Below, in pieces: positions 1 through 9,689 of a stretch of DNA of 64,000 nt (position 1 is its first letter; every line of letters starts with the position of its first letter). The stretch comes from Diphasiastrum complanatum (Eukaryota; Streptophyta; Lycopodiopsida; Lycopodiales; Lycopodiaceae). The stretch covers positions 20,559,407 through 20,623,406 of the forward strand of contig CM055094.1 in NCBI GenBank assembly GCA_029204225.1. Direction: 5' to 3'. Made by a program: the position numbers and the translations under genes. The notes under the pieces are model-generated. The model saw nothing but the letters and a program-made list of their open reading frames with translations, was not told where the DNA came from and did no database searches.

Positions 1-1216
1 CGAATTGAGCGTCCATACTCTGCATACAAAGTTGACTGAGCCGAGTCCATCAAAAGTCGACCGATCCGAAGCCCTCCACAGTCGATCGAGCCGAGACTCC
101 ACTTGTCTGTTACCAGAGCCGAACCTTCAACAGGGTCATCAACCGAGTCCAGAACTTGTCTGCCACAACATCTTCCAGTTCTGATGACCCACCTAAAGAC
201 ATAATTGACATCACCATGGAAAGCCTCGATATCTCTGAGATGAACACTTGGTACCAGGAGGCACACTAGTTCTTGAGCCACATAGAGTTCCAACTTCCTC
301 TTTTCAGTGGCTATCAGAGCCCATTTCTATTGCATATTGCTTATAAACACACCCACAGATTTTCCAGTTCTCCTAATCAAAATTTTGTTTATACTATCCC
401 TATTTCTGGAGCTGACCTCAATACATTTGGCTTCCCTAGGGGACCAAACACAGTCAACAGGACCCTCAAAAAGATTGAATCCACAACATACTTCAAATAC
501 ATAGACCCCTCAGTGGACAAATGGAAAAAAAAAGATGGTTACCGTATCGAGGTCATAAATGATAAGCCCTTAGCTGCTCCATGCGCCTATCTAACGAAAT
601 ATACATAGCGCTATAGGTCCAAGATCATGCGTATCCCCATGAAACTATTCCACATGATGGCTGATTCTAGACTACACGATCAGAACCTTTATGACTGGGC
701 CCAGTTTGCTTCCAACTGCCTCCATGACTATATCAAGAACAAGCAAACCTCCAATTATTGGGCTATCTTCTGATAGATGTCACTGTAGCAGTTGAGCCAC
801 CGACCTCGAGTTCGAGACCACTTGATGCTAGCAGATAAAAGCTTGGGAGACTCCCTCAGAACCAGCCAAGAATACCAACTCTACTTCTAGTCCTATTGCA
901 ACAGATTCCACGCAAGTGGCTTCTCAAAAGATAAAGAGTTCCTTCTCTCCACAAGGGCCAACTGCAAAGCACCAAATAGTTGGCCTAGTGAAGCTTACAT
1001 TGAGAAAGACACCCATGTCCTCTATGTCACAGATGAAGGATCATTCTGCTGAAGAGTCTTTTGCTCAACATGAAGACACCACCACACTGGTCCAACCACC
1101 ACCAACACAACGATCCAGGCAAAGGACCAAGATACGAGCGAATTGTCATGCTTCATTAGATGAAACAGACTCAGATGATATGGAGCTTGACCTCACTAGT
1201 AACGTATGTAGTTAAC
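1..1216 (+). pseudogene. Gene family A, copy A1 (unrecognised protein)
   Basis: I do not recognise this family. In better copies a protein can start at an ATG giving MSATTSSSSDD; here that codon is TTG (156-158). An in-frame TAG follows at 267-269, then an open stretch at 273-608 containing NFVYTIPISGADLNTFGF and DGYRIEVINDKPLAAPCAY. It ends at a TAG where the copy at 36.7 kb has CAG (Gln). Homology continues through ADSRLHDQNLYDWAQFASNC, RVRDHLMLADKSLGDSL and EYQLYF to a Ser/Thr/Gln-rich acidic tail (DETDSDDMELD) ending near 1,216. The 5' edge is cut by the window and shows part of a 36-base repeat. Family B follows, as in most other copies. This copy is broken; function unknown. Confidence 0.6.
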
Positions 1217-1748
1217 TGGAAGTTGGATAGCCGCAACGCGTGGGGTCCATACTTCAAGATTCTATTTTCTACCATTAACTAGCATAACTTCTCATGTAAA
1301 TGCAAATCATATTCCACATCAAAGTTTTCTTTCCATCTACTCAAAGCGTTCACATCAAAGAAAAACAGTCTTATCGATCTGAAAATCATGGCAGAAACTT
1401 TGAATATTTTGGATCACAATGAGCGCCAACGTGAATCTTGAAATTCAGAAAATACGGAGTGTGTTGGATCAAATGGAGCGGCAAGGTTATTCCAAAGTTT
1501 TGCAATTCAGAAATTTGCAATTTCAACACACATATATTGAAAAAATATTTTGCTTATTTTGCTCATAACTGCAAAGCTTTGATTTTGCATATAAAGCAAG
1601 AAACTTGGAGTGTGATGGATCAAAAAGAGCGCGAAGGTCATTTCAAACTTTTTCAATTAATTTTTTTTTATAATTAAGACGAGTTTTAATAGCTTACAAG
1701 ATATATAACAAGTTGGTTTTCTACTAGATTAATCTATCGATTATTAAG
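1217..1748 (+). other. A-B spacer with threefold repeated coding-like motif
   Basis: This conserved block recurs before every copy of family B (27.5, 41.8, 49.3 minus, 53.6 and 61.2 minus kb). It contains three related phrases on the plus strand: one near 1,411 readable as LDHNERQR, one near 1,465 as RSVLDQMERQG, one near 1,611 as WSVMDQKEREG followed by HFKLFQL. Stops interrupt the frame, but the repeated VLDQxERQG phrase suggests a decayed exon with internal repeats. The rest is AT-rich with no other signal. No function assigned. Confidence 0.4.
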
Positions 1749-2745
1749 ATGTCTAAATATCATCTCCATATTGATCTTCCCATAGAATATGCTCCACTGT
1801 CGAGAAAAAATCTGAAAGGATCCACCTTACCAGCTCACCAAAGGATGAAAGACAGGAAACATTATGATCTATGGGTTGATGGATGTTTGTATCCAATCGA
1901 TCCAAGCTCAATGCAACATCCAAATTTTAGATCGGTCACACAACTCATACTGTTTTTGTGTGAAGGACACAATAGTCTATTGGGTTATTGTGAACGATTG
2001 AAAAGTTATGGCATTAGTTATTCAATGAATAAAATCCACTGTTTGGAAAATATGTTGAATGATTTGCTTACTGACTACTGAGAAAAATAAACCTTTTTTT
2101 TGCAAACAAAAGAAGAAAATGAAATCTTGAAGATAGATAATTCTCGTTTGCAAGATATTATATTAAATTTCAACCAAGAAACTGACAATATGAAACTAAT
2201 TGTACAAACATTGTGTACCTCATATTGTCAAATAAATATAGAAGTAAACACATTACGGAAGAAAATACTGAACAATAAACGAAAAAGAGTTATTTTAAAA
2301 ACTATTGATGAGCTCTCAACAAGTGGGGGTCAACGGAAAAAAAGAATATATGCTTTCAAGTAGGATTATGTTTTAAACTATTCATGTGTTTTGTTTCATC
2401 TAGCACATCAATGGTTGTGAATTGTTTTTTTCTAAATCTTATTTTTATTTTGCAGAGCAGCTTTAGTCACCAATGAAAATCCAAAAGACAAGGACATGAT
2501 TGGAAAGTCTTTGAGTGCAGTACTTACAGCCAAGTCAACGACGAGTCTACTTGGAAATCAACGATATTCTTGAATCAAGCCCAAGATTGCAGAGGCGCTT
2601 ATGGGTGAAGTCGGCAAGATCATTGAACGAAAATTGATACAAGGATCATGTGATTATTCTGGTATTAGCAGGGATGCATATGACACAATGTTTGAAATTA
2701 TCAAAGAGGCATTTGGACAAGTACATATAAAACAATTTCCTGCCC
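1749..2745 (+). pseudogene. Gene family B, copy B1 (unrecognised, coiled coil, one intron)
   Basis: Starts MSKYHLHIDLPIEYAPLS and runs 110 codons to a TGA at 2,079. The frame continues past a second stop (TAA at 2,088) into a Leu/Asn/Lys-rich stretch with coiled-coil spacing (KEENEILKIDNSRLQDIIL) to 2,359. A GT at 2,360 and a polypyrimidine tract plus TTGCAG at 2,451-2,455 delimit a 96-base intron. Splicing keeps the frame and gives AALVTNENPKDKDMIGKSL and so on, with a further TGA near 2,571. The inferred ancestral product is a soluble protein with a central coiled coil. After about 2,745 the sequence leaves family B and becomes leader of the H3 variant gene. I know no homologue. This copy is broken by at least three stops. 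Confidence 0.6.
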
Positions 2746-2786
2746 CTCCCCTTTGCCACTCTCTCGCATTGTAGCGATATCACCCT
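2746..2786 (+). other. H3-variant 5' leader, upstream half
   Basis: These bases (including CCACTCTCTCGCATTGTAG) match the leader of the second H3 gene on the minus strand near 46,925-46,965. They are cut off from their own gene by the copia insertion at 2,787. The join to family B at about 2,745 differs from other copies, so a deletion removed the rest of B and the promoter. Confidence 0.6.
2783..2786. repeat. Target-site duplication, left copy
   Basis: CCCT precedes the left LTR and recurs at 9,218-9,221 after the right LTR. Because the LTR ends can share a base with the target, the duplication can also be read as five bases (ACCCT or CCCTT), the usual copia length. The unfilled site is seen on the minus strand near 46,918-46,926. 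Confidence 0.8.
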
Positions 2787-3441
2787 TGTGAAAAATACAG
2801 ATCCTAAGTGGATCTAAACTCCAAGATCATTGGCTTGAATGCTTGCACTCCAAACTACATAAGCTAGGAATTGGCAACACATTCTATGCTACCTAGAATG
2901 CAAAGAACTTGATCAAAAAGCATTTATCACAAATGGAAACTTCCATAAACATCAAGTGCGGCCCAAAATAGCATTATACAGTCCATAATACATCAGCCTA
3001 TCACTTTTGGAAAGCACCTAAGATCATACACAATAGCTTGAAGACAATACACACAACAATGCTCTCAATGGAGGAAGAAACAATGACAATGATCTATTGA
3101 TCTCAATGAAGCATACAAAAGGTTTCTCCAACCTGTTCTCCACGACTTCCCTACTATTTATGGATGAGGAAGATGACTCTCTCTCCTCTCTCTAGAAGGT
3201 ACTTGACCCTAGATATTCCCTATATAGGAAAAATAGCTAAAAATGGCTTATATGACCAAAATACATCAAAATGGTCTCATTTTGAAGGGTATGAAGTTTG
3301 ACACTTCATCATACTGAAAAAATACAGTAAATAAAAACATTGTGGCCTAGTTCACACGTGTGAAACTCCAGAACCAAAACTATTTACAATTTTAGCCAAT
3401 TTAGGCCTCAAACTAGCTAGGAAATGTTGACAATTTTCACA
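2787..3441 (-). repeat. Copia 3' LTR
   Basis: This is the 655-base direct repeat downstream of the polyprotein stop when read on the minus strand. Its ends are perfect short inverted repeats (TGTGAAAA and TTTTCACA). The last five bases of the polyprotein frame (3,437-3,441) lie inside it. Confidence 0.95.
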
Positions 3442-6400
3442 CTCCCTCTTCAACATTGGATGCTAGTTTCAACATAGTCTTTGAGCACATTCCAAGATTA
3501 GATCTATGCATTAAATATAGGTCCTTTCCCAATGGTTTGGTGAAGATATCAGCCACACACTCCTTTGAAGAGACATGTTGAAGCTCCACCTCTTTGGCAA
3601 TGACTTGATCTCTCACAAAATGGTGAGCAATCTCAATGTGCTTGCTCCTTGCATGAAAAACAGGATTGCTTGCCAAGCTTTGGGCTGAAAGGTTATCACA
3701 AAGTATGATTGGAGTCTTCTCTGGTTCCAGCAAGTGAAGATCCAATAACATCCTCTTGATCCAAAGAATCTCCTTGGTGCATGTTGTTAATGCCTTGTAC
3801 TCGGCTTCGGTGGAAGATAGAGAGATAGTTGGTTGCTTCTTTGATAGCCATGAGACCACTCCATCTCCAAGATAGATTGCAAAGGCACTTGTTGACTTCC
3901 TATCCATTTGATCACCTGCAAAATCTGAATCTGAAAATCCACAAAGGTTAGGTGTAGTACCTCCATACAAGATGCCAAAATCTCTAGATCCCGAGATGTA
4001 TCTAAGTACTCTCTTTCCTAGCTTCCAATGAGCCTCACTAGGATCTTGCATAAATTGACTTAGTTTACCAACCACAAAGCTTAGATCAGGTCTTGTGATG
4101 GTTAACCATATAAGAGATCCTATTAGCTTTCTATAGAGAGTAATGTCCTTGAAGGATCTTTCATTACTTCTTGTAGTTAGCTTTACATTTGATTCCATAG
4201 GAGTAGAAACAACTTTACAATCTTCCATATGAAACCTTTTTAGAATAGAGTTAACATACTTTTCTTGACATATGAATGTAGATTTAGAAGTTCTAATAAT
4301 CTCTATTCCTAAGATATAATGAAGTTTACCAAGATCTTGAATTTCAAACTCTCTTTTGAGTGCCATCTTGATTTCATCTATATCTAGATTGTTACCACCA
4401 CTTAAGATAATGTCATCAACATAGATCAAAAGTAAAGTGATATCATTTTCATTCAATCTAAAGTAGAGAGAATGATCATACTCACTAATAACAAAGTTTT
4501 GAGAAAGTAAGAAGGAATTGAGCTTAGCATACCAACTCCTTGGTGCTTGCTTTAGCCCATACAAACTCTTTTGGAGATAGCACACATGATTAGGCTCATC
4601 ATGTGAAACATAGCCCTCGGGTTGCTCCATGTAAATATCTTCTTCAAGATCACCATTCAAGAAGGCATTAGTAACATCCATTTGCCACATATCCCAATCA
4701 TAAAGAGTTGCAAGAGAGATTAGGATTCGAATAGTTACCATCTTTGCCACGGGTGCAAAGGTCTCATCATAGTCAATACCATATTCTTGAGCATACCCCT
4801 TTGCCACCAACCTTGCCTTGTACTTGTTGATTGATCCATCTTGATTTGTCTTGATCTTGAAGATCCACTTACAACCAATTGCCTTCTTGTCCTTTGGAAG
4901 CTTTACCAACCTCCATGTGTTGCTTTTGATGAGTGCTTGATGCTCATGATCCATGGCTTGGATCCATTCCTTCTTTTGAATTGCTTCACCTACACAAGTT
5001 GGTTCATCAAAAGAGGTAAGAAAAGCAAAGTTAGAGTTGTCCACCACTTGCTTTCCTTTTTCATCATAGGTTAGCCTTGATGGCTTAGCCCTTTGCCTTT
5101 GAGTCTTCCTTGAAGTTTTCTTTGGAGTGGCATCTCCATCTTCATCCAAGACATCTTGCACATCATGATGATTAGTAGGCACATCAACATCAACATCAAC
5201 AACATTGGAAACATTCTCTTCATGAAAGATGACATCCCTACTTATGACAACTTTCTTTGTAGAAGGAATGTACACTTTGTAAGCCTTGCTTACTTCACTA
5301 TAGCCAACAAACACACCCTTCTTTGATGAAGGATCTTCTTTAGTTCTATCATCAAGTGTGATATTGACAAAACATGTACATCCAAAGATCCTACAATGCT
5401 TGACACTCGGCCTTCTACCATAAAGAACCTCATGAGGAGTTTTACCATCCAAGGAAGCACTTGTCCATCTATTACATAGATATTTAGCACATGCTAAAGC
5501 TTCTCCCCAAAAAGACTTAGCAAGATTAGCATGTAGTCTCATTGCCTTGGCACATTCACAAAGGGTTCTATTCTTCCTCTCGGCCACTCCATTCTGTTGT
5601 GGAGTCCTAGGACTAGACATCTCCCTCTTAATCCCATGTGCTATACAAAAGTCTTTGAACCTATTTGAGGTGTATTCCCCTCCATTATCAGATCTTAAGC
5701 ATTTGATCTTTGTATTGAATTGGTTTTCCATTTCATTCTTGAACTTGACAAATGCAGCAAACACTTCATCCTTACTTTTAAGAAGATAGATCCAAGTATA
5801 CCTACTAAAGTCATCAATGAAAGTTGCATACATCTTTGCCCCACCATTGCTAGTTGTACTAGAAGAATGAATATCAGAATGCACAAGTTGAAAAGCTTCT
5901 TTAGATCTAGAAGTAGATCTAGAATAAGCAAGTCTATGAGATTTGGACAAGGCACAATGTTCACAAACACTATTGTTTGCAACAAGACTTTTAGGGAGAC
6001 CAAGAACAAGCTCTTTCTTTGCCATTACCTCCAAAGATTTGAAGTTGGGATGGCCCAACCTCTTGTGCCAAACTTCTTGGTTTGTCAATTGCTCCCTAGC
6101 CATACATCCTTCATGATTAGAGATCACACATGCATCAAGCTTGAAAAGTTTACCATGCCTCCTACCTTGAGCAATCAAGGATCCACATTTACTTATCAAA
6201 CATGCATCTCCAATGAACTCCACATCAAGTCCTTTGTCAATCATTTGACTTACACTAAGCAAATTCTTAGTGATTGAAGGAATGTACAAAACATCTTCAA
6301 GATTTGCTTTCCTATTTGTTGAAAGGGAAATAGGAATAGTGCCTATGCCTTTGATGTCACATTGACCATCATTTGCAGTGTAGATGATGTTACCTTCTCT

Positions 6401-7390
6401 CTCATAAGACAATAAGGATGTAAAGTATTCCTTATGTCTTGTCATGTGAGATGAGGCTCCACTATCAATCCACCAAGGATCATTATCATCTATGTTGGCT
6501 AACAAACTTGAAGTCATAACAAGTGATTCACATGTGTTATGTTCTTCCTCATCTATTGTAAGATTTCCTTGCCTCTCTCCTTGCTCTCTTTTCTTCTTAT
6601 AACATTCATTTGCAAAATGACCTTTTATCCCACAATAAAGGCACTTGAACTTTGACTTATTGTTCTTAGTAGAAGAGGAAGAGGAAGAGTGATCATCATG
6701 ATCAAAGTTACCACCTTTGGACCATTTCTCTTTGCCTTTACCTTTGCCCTTGAATTTGCCTTTTGTGAAGAAAGCCTCTTCACCTCCACCTTGCAAGGAT
6801 GCACCATCAAGCTTTGATTGCAACCTATGTTCTTCAGCCAATAAGATTTCTTGCAAGTCAACCACACTTGGCAAGACTCTTTGAATGGCAAAACTTTGCA
6901 CAAGGTTAGCATGTTCATTTAGCAAACCATTCAACATAACTTGGACTATTTCACCATCTTTTATGTTCTCATCAATGCATGCTAAATCATCACTTAGGGA
7001 CTTAACTCTCAAGATAAATGCATGAGCACTTTCACCCTCTCTTTGCCTACTAGAAAATATTTGTCTCCTTAGGGTCAATACCCTAGATGTGGACTTTGAT
7101 TCAAAGAGCTTCTTTAAGGCATTCCATGCCTCACTTGCACTTTGACACTTTCCAACTTCCTTGAGAAGTTCATTTGTAACATTCATTTTAATGATATGAA
7201 GAGCCCTTTTGGCCTTCTTATCAAACCTTTGTTGCTCTTGAAGTGTGAGAGGTCTCTCTTCAATTTCTGCAACTATGTCCATGAGTTCATTCAACTCAAG
7301 TAAGGACTCCATCCTCACTTTCCAAGTAGAGTAGTTTGATGAACTCAACCTTTCACTAGACTCTAGCATGATCCCACCATTGGAAGCCAT
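3437..7390 (-). CDS. Copia gag-pol polyprotein, 1,317 aa
   Basis: Complete polyprotein. Residues about 1-240 are the Gag (UBN2-type) capsid region, followed by a CCHC zinc knuckle (C250, C253, H258, C263). The aspartic protease has DSG at 309-311. Integrase has the zinc motif H442/H447/C476/C479 and catalytic D506, D568 and E604 with the 35-residue D-E spacing. Reverse transcriptase carries SLYGLKQAPRSWY near 942 and YVDD at 990-993. RNase H has D1154, E1197 and D1232 as likely metal ligands. Length is normal for a one-frame copia polyprotein, and no stop or frameshift is present. The ATG at 7,390 precedes MASNGGIMLESSERLSSSNY, a typical copia Gag start. The product makes virus-like particles, copies the RNA and inserts the DNA. 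Confidence 0.97.
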   Translation of the reverse strand: MASNGGIMLESSERLSSSNYSTWKVRMESLLELNELMDIVAEIEERPLTLQEQQRFDKKAKRALHIIKMNVTNELLKEVGKCQSASEAWNALKKLFESKSTSRVLTLRRQIFSSRQREGESAHAFILRVKSLSDDLACIDENIKDGEIVQVMLNGLLNEHANLVQSFAIQRVLPSVVDLQEILLAEEHRLQSKLDGASLQGGGEEAFFTKGKFKGKGKGKEKWSKGGNFDHDDHSSSSSSTKNNKSKFKCLYCGIKGHFANECYKKKREQGERQGNLTIDEEEHNTCESLVMTSSLLANIDDNDPWWIDSGASSHMTRHKEYFTSLLSYEREGNIIYTANDGQCDIKGIGTIPISLSTNRKANLEDVLYIPSITKNLLSVSQMIDKGLDVEFIGDACLISKCGSLIAQGRRHGKLFKLDACVISNHEGCMAREQLTNQEVWHKRLGHPNFKSLEVMAKKELVLGLPKSLVANNSVCEHCALSKSHRLAYSRSTSRSKEAFQLVHSDIHSSSTTSNGGAKMYATFIDDFSRYTWIYLLKSKDEVFAAFVKFKNEMENQFNTKIKCLRSDNGGEYTSNRFKDFCIAHGIKREMSSPRTPQQNGVAERKNRTLCECAKAMRLHANLAKSFWGEALACAKYLCNRWTSASLDGKTPHEVLYGRRPSVKHCRIFGCTCFVNITLDDRTKEDPSSKKGVFVGYSEVSKAYKVYIPSTKKVVISRDVIFHEENVSNVVDVDVDVPTNHHDVQDVLDEDGDATPKKTSRKTQRQRAKPSRLTYDEKGKQVVDNSNFAFLTSFDEPTCVGEAIQKKEWIQAMDHEHQALIKSNTWRLVKLPKDKKAIGCKWIFKIKTNQDGSINKYKARLVAKGYAQEYGIDYDETFAPVAKMVTIRILISLATLYDWDMWQMDVTNAFLNGDLEEDIYMEQPEGYVSHDEPNHVCYLQKSLYGLKQAPRSWYAKLNSFLLSQNFVISEYDHSLYFRLNENDITLLLIYVDDIILSGGNNLDIDEIKMALKREFEIQDLGKLHYILGIEIIRTSKSTFICQEKYVNSILKRFHMEDCKVVSTPMESNVKLTTRSNERSFKDITLYRKLIGSLIWLTITRPDLSFVVGKLSQFMQDPSEAHWKLGKRVLRYISGSRDFGILYGGTTPNLCGFSDSDFAGDQMDRKSTSAFAIYLGDGVVSWLSKKQPTISLSSTEAEYKALTTCTKEILWIKRMLLDLHLLEPEKTPIILCDNLSAQSLASNPVFHARSKHIEIAHHFVRDQVIAKEVELQHVSSKECVADIFTKPLGKDLYLMHRSNLGMCSKTMLKLASNVEEGV
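3442..3452 (-). promoter_or_regulatory. Polypurine tract
   Basis: On the minus strand the bases GAAGAGGGAG lie directly before the 3' LTR and overlap the last codons (EEGV). This is the expected primer position for plus-strand DNA synthesis. The copia relic ending at 57,913 has the same tract. Confidence 0.85.
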
Positions 7391-8550
7391 GATTCTAATG
7401 TTTCTTCAACTTTTAGGTTCTGTCCTAAAGCACTTAGCACTCACTTTTCTCTCAACAAATGATAGATAAAGAGATCTATGAAGATTTAGGACCCTAAAAC
7501 ACTTCTATCTTGAACCTAGATGGTTTCCAAGCATAGAAAGGAAGATTGAAACACATGCAACACTTTGCACACACTAAGAATGGATTACAAAATCAAACCA
7601 ACCTGAACACACTCTTGCTTAAGCTCTCAAACTTTCCAGCAAGTGACCAAATCAAGTTATGGTGTGAAGAGTTACTTGCATTCTTAGAAAATACCCAAAA
7701 CTAGGATGCCAAGATTACCTAGTAATGAACAAACTTGATCAACATATGATCAACACACTAAGATATTGATTCAACCTGTAAAACCACATGTAAACCACAC
7801 TTCTAAAAGTTTATAAACTCCAGCAAGTGATAAATACAAGATTTAGAGGTGAATGAATGAGCACACTTAGTGAATCACAAGACTAGCTTCACTATCTTGT
7901 CAAATCTTGGTGTTTAGATGTAGATCTAAGATCACTTCACATGAGAATGTTCCTCAACCTGTTAAGAACCTGAAAACACACTTGCATAATGGTTAACACC
8001 TTCCAGCAAATGCTCCAATCAAATTACATAAGGAGAGTTACTTACATGCTCAACAAAGTACACCAAAAATTATGCCAAAATTGATGACAATCTTTACAAT
8101 ATGCTCTTCACAATGGAGCTTACAATATGTTCACCCAAAAAAGGGGATCTTTCATCCAAATGGGAGCTTTGCTCAGCCTTTAGGAGAATTACAACTCACT
8201 CAAAAGAGCATTTGTCATCCACTTAAGGAGAAGTTTCATCCACTTAAGGAGAGTGTTCATCCAAGAATGGAGATTGTCAACAATAGGATTGAAAAGAACA
8301 TTGTTAGTATTGAATATGCACAAGCCTCACAATCACAAATGATTAGGTGTTATGATCTGATCCAAAATAGTTTCTTTTCAGCCTCTGATCTTCAATAGAC
8401 CTGAAATATGCTTTTGATCCACAAGTTCAACTCACAAAACAAAGGTTAGTAAGATTTGATCAACAAAGCAATGCAAAATCATGCTAGAACTTGATCAAAC
8501 ATCCAAATATCACCAAAAATGGAATACTTACTGTAAATAGAAGCCAACCA
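7391..8550 (-). other. Copia 5' leader with three imperfect repeats
   Basis: About 1.16 kb separates the primer site from the Gag ATG. It holds three related blocks, near 7,600, 7,770 and 7,955 (plus coordinates), each with CAACCTG, a CCAGCAA box and a GAGTTACTT or equivalent, spaced about 170-185 bases. A block near 8,215-8,260 repeats CATCCACTTAAGGAGA twice. No conserved frame is visible; the role could be RNA packaging or regulation, which is inference. Confidence 0.6.
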
Positions 8551-8562
8551 GCTCTGATACCA
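8551..8562 (-). promoter_or_regulatory. Primer binding site for initiator tRNA-Met
   Basis: On the minus strand TGGTATCAGAGC directly follows the 5' LTR. It is complementary to the 3' end of plant initiator tRNA-Met and is the standard primer site of plant copia elements. Confidence 0.95.
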
Positions 8563-9217
8563 TGTGAAAAATACAGATCCTAAGTGGATCTAAACTCCAA
8601 GATCATTGGCTTGAATGCTTGCACTCCAAACTACATAAGCTAGGAATTGGCAACACATTCTATGCTACCTAGAATGCAAAGAACTTGATCAAAAAGCATT
8701 TATCACAAATGGAAACTTCCATAAACATCAAGTGCGGCCCAAAATAGCATTATACAGTCCATAATACATCAGCCTATCACTTTTGGAAAGCACCTAAGAT
8801 CATACACAATAGCTTGAAGACAATACACACAACAATGCTCTCAATGGAGGAAGAAACAATGACAATGATCTATTGATCTCAATGAAGCATACAAAAGGTT
8901 TCTCCAACCTGTTCTCCACGACTTCCCTACTATTTATGGATGAGGAAGATGACTCTCTCTCCTCTCTCTAGAAGGTACTTGACCCTAGATATTCCCTATA
9001 TAGGAAAAATAGCTAAAAATGGCTTATATGACCAAAATACATCAAAATGGTCTCATTTTGAAGGGTATGAAGTTTGACACTTCATCATACTGAAAAAATA
9101 CAGTAAATAAAAACATTGTGGCCTGGTTCACACGTGTGAAACTCCAGAACCAAAACTATTTACAATTTTAGCCAATTTAGGCCTCAAACTAGCTAGGAAA
9201 TGTTGACAATTTTCACA
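8563..9217 (-). repeat. Copia 5' LTR with promoter
   Basis: This 655-base LTR drives transcription on the minus strand. A TATA-like palindrome CCTATATAGG lies at 8,995-9,004, so RNA should start some 30 bases further along the minus strand. It differs from the other LTR at one position by eye. Confidence 0.93.
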
Positions 9218-9311
9218 CCCTTAGAGTTCTCAGTGTCGCCATTACGCGAGATAATTTAGCTCTCTCTTCTGTTGTATCTCTGTCCTCGCATGGTATAGAT
9301 ATCCGGCCTTA
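9218..9311 (+). other. H3-variant 5' leader, downstream half
   Basis: Begins with the second target-site copy (CCCT) and runs to the H3 ATG. It is nearly the same as the leader of the minus-strand H3 gene at 46,830-46,922, including AATTTAGCTCTCT and GGTATAGATATCCGGCCT just before the ATG. No promoter is left upstream except the inserted LTR, which points the other way. Confidence 0.75.
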
Positions 9312-9686
9312 ATGGCTCGGACGAAGCAAACTGCTAGGCTTACCCATTTTGTTCAACCGTCCCATCTCCAGACATCTGAACCCATACGTCCGCAAAGACG
9401 CGGAAGACCTCGCCGTCCATGGTTGAGGGACATCAGGGCCTTGCAGAGGTACACCAAACTTGTGATCCTGAAAGCAGCCTTGTATCGGGCTATGAGGGAG
9501 GTTACACAAGATATGACAACCCATCTGCCCTATGCAGTGAGGTGGAATATTGCTGCATTGGAGGCCCTCCATATTGCATACGAGGACTTCCAGACAAAAT
9601 TGTTTGAGGATTCGATGCTGTGTTCCATTCATGGCAAGAGGGTAACACTGATGCCCAAGGACATGCTTCTTGTCATGAGATTTTGA
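9312..9686 (+). CDS. Divergent histone H3 variant, CENH3-like, copy 1 (124 aa)
   Basis: Seen: starts MARTKQTAR, identical to the canonical H3 N-terminus including K4, then L replaces K9 and the tail is unlike H3. The fold begins near residue 37 (WLRDIRALQRYTKL against the canonical LREIRKYQKSTEL), continues MREVTQDM, then a loop 1 about four residues longer than H3 and containing RW, then LFEDSMLCSIHGKRVTLMPKD. The tail is about 11 residues shorter than normal. Known: plant CENH3 proteins have a divergent tail, longer loop 1 with a Trp, and DSMLC/RVTLM. Inferred: a nucleosomal H3 of centromeric type, or a decaying copy. The stop after VMRF comes from CGA to TGA (a CpG change); the other copy reads on. 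The copia element splits its leader, so expression is doubtful. Confidence 0.75.
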   Translation: MARTKQTARLTHFVQPSHLQTSEPIRPQRRGRPRRPWLRDIRALQRYTKLVILKAALYRAMREVTQDMTTHLPYAVRWNIAALEALHIAYEDFQTKLFEDSMLCSIHGKRVTLMPKDMLLVMRF

Positions 9687-9689
9687 AAC

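Larger units (their letters stand above)
2787..9217 (-). mobile_element. Full-length Ty1/copia LTR retrotransposon
   Basis: A 6.4-kb element lies on the minus strand. Its two 655-base LTRs begin TGTGAAAA and end TTTTCACA. By eye they differ at one base (A at 3,349, G at 9,125), so insertion was recent. Internal parts are a tRNA-Met primer site, a long leader, one uninterrupted gag-pol frame of 1,317 codons, and a polypurine tract. The domain order (protease, integrase, reverse transcriptase, RNase H) is that of copia, not gypsy. It interrupts the leader of an H3-variant gene. It may still be active, as no coding break is visible. Confidence 0.97.

Noticed and set aside
5547-6277. Plus-strand frames at 5.5-6.3 kb and 4.8-5.1 kb
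   Set aside because: Antisense shadows of the copia polyprotein.
8072-8398. 108-codon frame antisense in the copia leader
   Set aside because: Low complexity, driven by the repeated CATCCACTTAAGGAG phrase; not seen to be conserved elsewhere in the window.
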